Shown piece after piece: positions 16,598 to 17,943 of a stretch of 17,943 nt of DNA. The DNA is from Aureococcus anophagefferens (Eukaryota > Sar > Pelagophyceae > Pelagomonadales > Pelagomonadaceae). The first letter of the stretch is position 1. The number at the start of each line of letters is the position of its first letter. The notes beneath the pieces are model-generated. The model was not told the origin of the DNA. It worked only from the letters and a program-made list of their open reading frames with translations, and searched no databases. The stretch is taken from the NCBI RefSeq assembly GCF_000186865.1, contig NW_008705589.1, positions 432,204 through 450,146 of the forward strand, in the 5' to 3' direction. Both the position numbers and the translations under genes were made by a program.

Positions 16598-17700
16598 CTA
16601 CTTTCGGAGGTTTTTGTTGAGGGAAATCTCGTGGATGTTCCACTTCATCTTCGTGCGGGTGATGGGCATGACGCGCCTCATGGCCTTGAACGTCTCCGCG
16701 GACATGTTGTCGTACATCTCCTGGAGGCCGTTCTGGAGGTCGGTCTCGGCGGCCTCGACAAACGCGGCGACGGCCGCGCCGAGGTCCGCGGGCGACGCCG
16801 CCGCGACGGTCGCCTCGCCGCACGTCTTCGACGTCTGGAGCTGGACGTTGCCGTCCTCGAAGTAGTGCGCGCGGACCTTGACGGCCCCGCTCACGAGCGC
16901 CTCGCCGTCGCCGAGGACGACGGTCCACTCGGACCGCCAGTTGCCGGACCAGAAGTTGCGCAAGTTCACGGACTCGCCCGAGATGACGACGGCGAGCTCG
17001 GACGCGTCGTCGGACTCGTAGACCGCGCCGCACTTGCACTCGGCGCCGTAGCGCGCGCCGACGTAGGCCCCGACGGCGGCGGCGACGGCATCGCGCTCCG
17101 CCGCGAAGGCCCCCGGTGCCGCCGGGCCGCCGCCGGCCTCGGCCTCCGCGGTGAGCGCGACGTGGTCGACGCCTGCGCGGCGCCCGGTCGGCGGTCTCTG
17201 GGGTCCCCGGCGGACCCGGAGCGCCCGGGCTCGGCCGCGGCGGCGCCGTCTTCGTCGGCCTTCGGACGGGCGAGCGTCCCCCGGCGAGCTCTCGAAGGGA
17301 CCGGTCGACGGCGTTCGAACGGTCCTCGCGTGGAGCGCGGCGCGAAGCTCCGGGTGCCGCGCGGGTCGACGCGGTACGCGCCGGAGCCCGGGACCGCGTA
17401 GAGCGTCGGCTCGAGCTCGCCGCGCTCCGAGAGGAGCACGAGGGTGCCGTCCGCCGCCCGGGCGCAGCGCAGGTTCGCGTTGTTGTAGGCGCGGGCGATG
17501 CCCGCGAGCATGGGCCGGCTCACGAGGTCGCCGGGCACGAGCGCCATGGCGTCGCTCAAAACGTCGTCGAACTCGCCGGGCGGCGACGAGAGCAGCAGGT
17601 GCTGGACGATCTGCAGCTTCTCCTCCGGAGACGCCTGCTCCTCCTCCTCCTCCTCCTCCTCCTGCTCGCCGTCGTTCGTCGCCTCCTCGAAGTCCGCCAT
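16598..17700 (-). CDS. CAPZA: F-actin-capping protein subunit alpha, two exons
   Basis: Exons on the minus strand 17700-17349 and 17172-16598 give 308 residues, slightly longer than the usual 280-290. ATG at 17700 is chosen because no in-frame ATG precedes it. After an acidic N-terminus with a Glu run (a CTC-type trinucleotide tract at about 17638-17663) come ASPEEKLQIVQHLLLSSPPGEFDDVLSD, the family's opening motif, and later FWSGNWRSEW, HYFEDGNVQLQTSK and ETFKAMRRVMPITRTKMKWN, all diagnostic. The protein pairs with the beta subunit to cap the barbed ends of actin filaments; the C-terminal tentacle is present (ISLNKNLRK). The intron separates DPRGTR from VDHVAL, in line with DPRN...FDHLR of animal proteins. 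Convergent with COMMD7. Confidence 0.93.
17173..17348 (-). mobile_element. Introner-type intron of CAPZA (reverse orientation, GC-AG)
   Basis: 176 bp, phase 1. The donor GC at 17348 and acceptor CAG ending at 17173 restore the capping-protein sequence. Target copies GCTTCGCG and GCGTCGAC agree at 5 of 8, so it is older or the donor is slightly misplaced. Family membership is shown by CGAGCTCTCGAAGG at 17285-17298, identical (14 of 14) to the reverse complement of the VPS9 intron word at 5811-5824. The core TCGGCCTTCGGACG is next to it. Confidence 0.78.
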
Positions 17701-17943
17701 AGCCACAGCTTTTTATGTATGATATTGACGAGATTCTTCTGTCCGAGGCTTCAAACAAAAAATATATCCGAAATAAATATGCTTCGTTTTTCCACCCCCG
17801 GGGCGTTTTATGGGCCCTCAGCGACCCCCCCACCCCCCGTCCCCCGGCCCCCCGGCGGCCTGGACGCGTACTGGGGCGCTGTTTCCAGGAGGTTGTCGCG
17901 TCCGGGCCGAGCGAAAGTCGGACCCCCCCCCCACCCCCGTCAA
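17701..17943. promoter_or_regulatory. Upstream region of CAPZA, ending in C-rich low-complexity DNA
   Basis: About 17710-17790 is AT-rich (ATATATCC, AAATAAATATGC) directly upstream of the CAPZA start and is the likely promoter. From about 17796 to the window end the sequence is dominated by runs of C, with no gene seen. Confidence 0.5.

Overview
This window looks like compact nuclear DNA from a small GC-rich eukaryotic alga, most likely a pelagophyte-type stramenopile (Aureococcus or Pelagomonas-like). The lineage is inferred from gene content, very high coding GC and the introns. Purely eukaryotic genes are present: F-actin-capping protein alpha, COMMD7, a VPS9-type Rab GEF, a DDX5/DBP2 RNA helicase and a PLC-type PH domain. 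Several are broken by spliceosomal introns whose removal restores conserved domains exactly. Conserved splice sites are AG at the 3' end and either GT or GC at the 5' end.

Layout: 1-591 (+) 3' end of an unrecognised internally repeated protein; 1283-2443 (-) DMT/EamA-like transporter; 3090-4049 (-) secreted 2OG-Fe(II) oxygenase; 4266-4622 a 72-bp direct repeat pair; 4697-7744 (+) VPS9/ANKRD27-like Rab5 GEF with seven or eight introns; 8152-9033 (-) SAM methyltransferase; 9138-9659 (+) uncharacterised basic ORF; 9780-10640 simple and GC-rich repeats; 10650-11690 (-) protein kinase lacking its C-lobe; 11754-13905 (+) DDX5/DBP2 helicase with five introns; 14246-14600 (-) leucine-rich-repeat remnant; 14633-15660 (-) N-myristoylated PH-domain protein with three introns; 15847-16563 (+) COMMD7; 16598-17700 (-) CAPZA with one intron. 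Strands alternate nearly gene by gene, giving four short head-to-head promoters and tight tail-to-tail pairs (34 bp between COMMD7 and CAPZA).

The most interesting system is a family of intron-making transposons (introners). Ten introns of 174-211 bp in four different genes share an internal core, begin in an 8-bp sequence repeated after the 3' splice site (target-site duplication, exact in five cases), and have short terminal inverted repeats ending in CAG. The left target copy supplies the GT or GC donor and the element supplies the AG acceptor. Five lie forward and five reversed relative to their host gene. Six of the ten use a GC donor. This matches the known introner mechanism, but the density here (six in one gene, with a 28-bp exon trapped between two) and the GC-donor bias deserve attention.

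The genes do not form one pathway. VPS9, PH-domain, COMMD7 and CAPZA proteins all touch membrane traffic and the actin cortex, but that is probably coincidence of neighbourhood.
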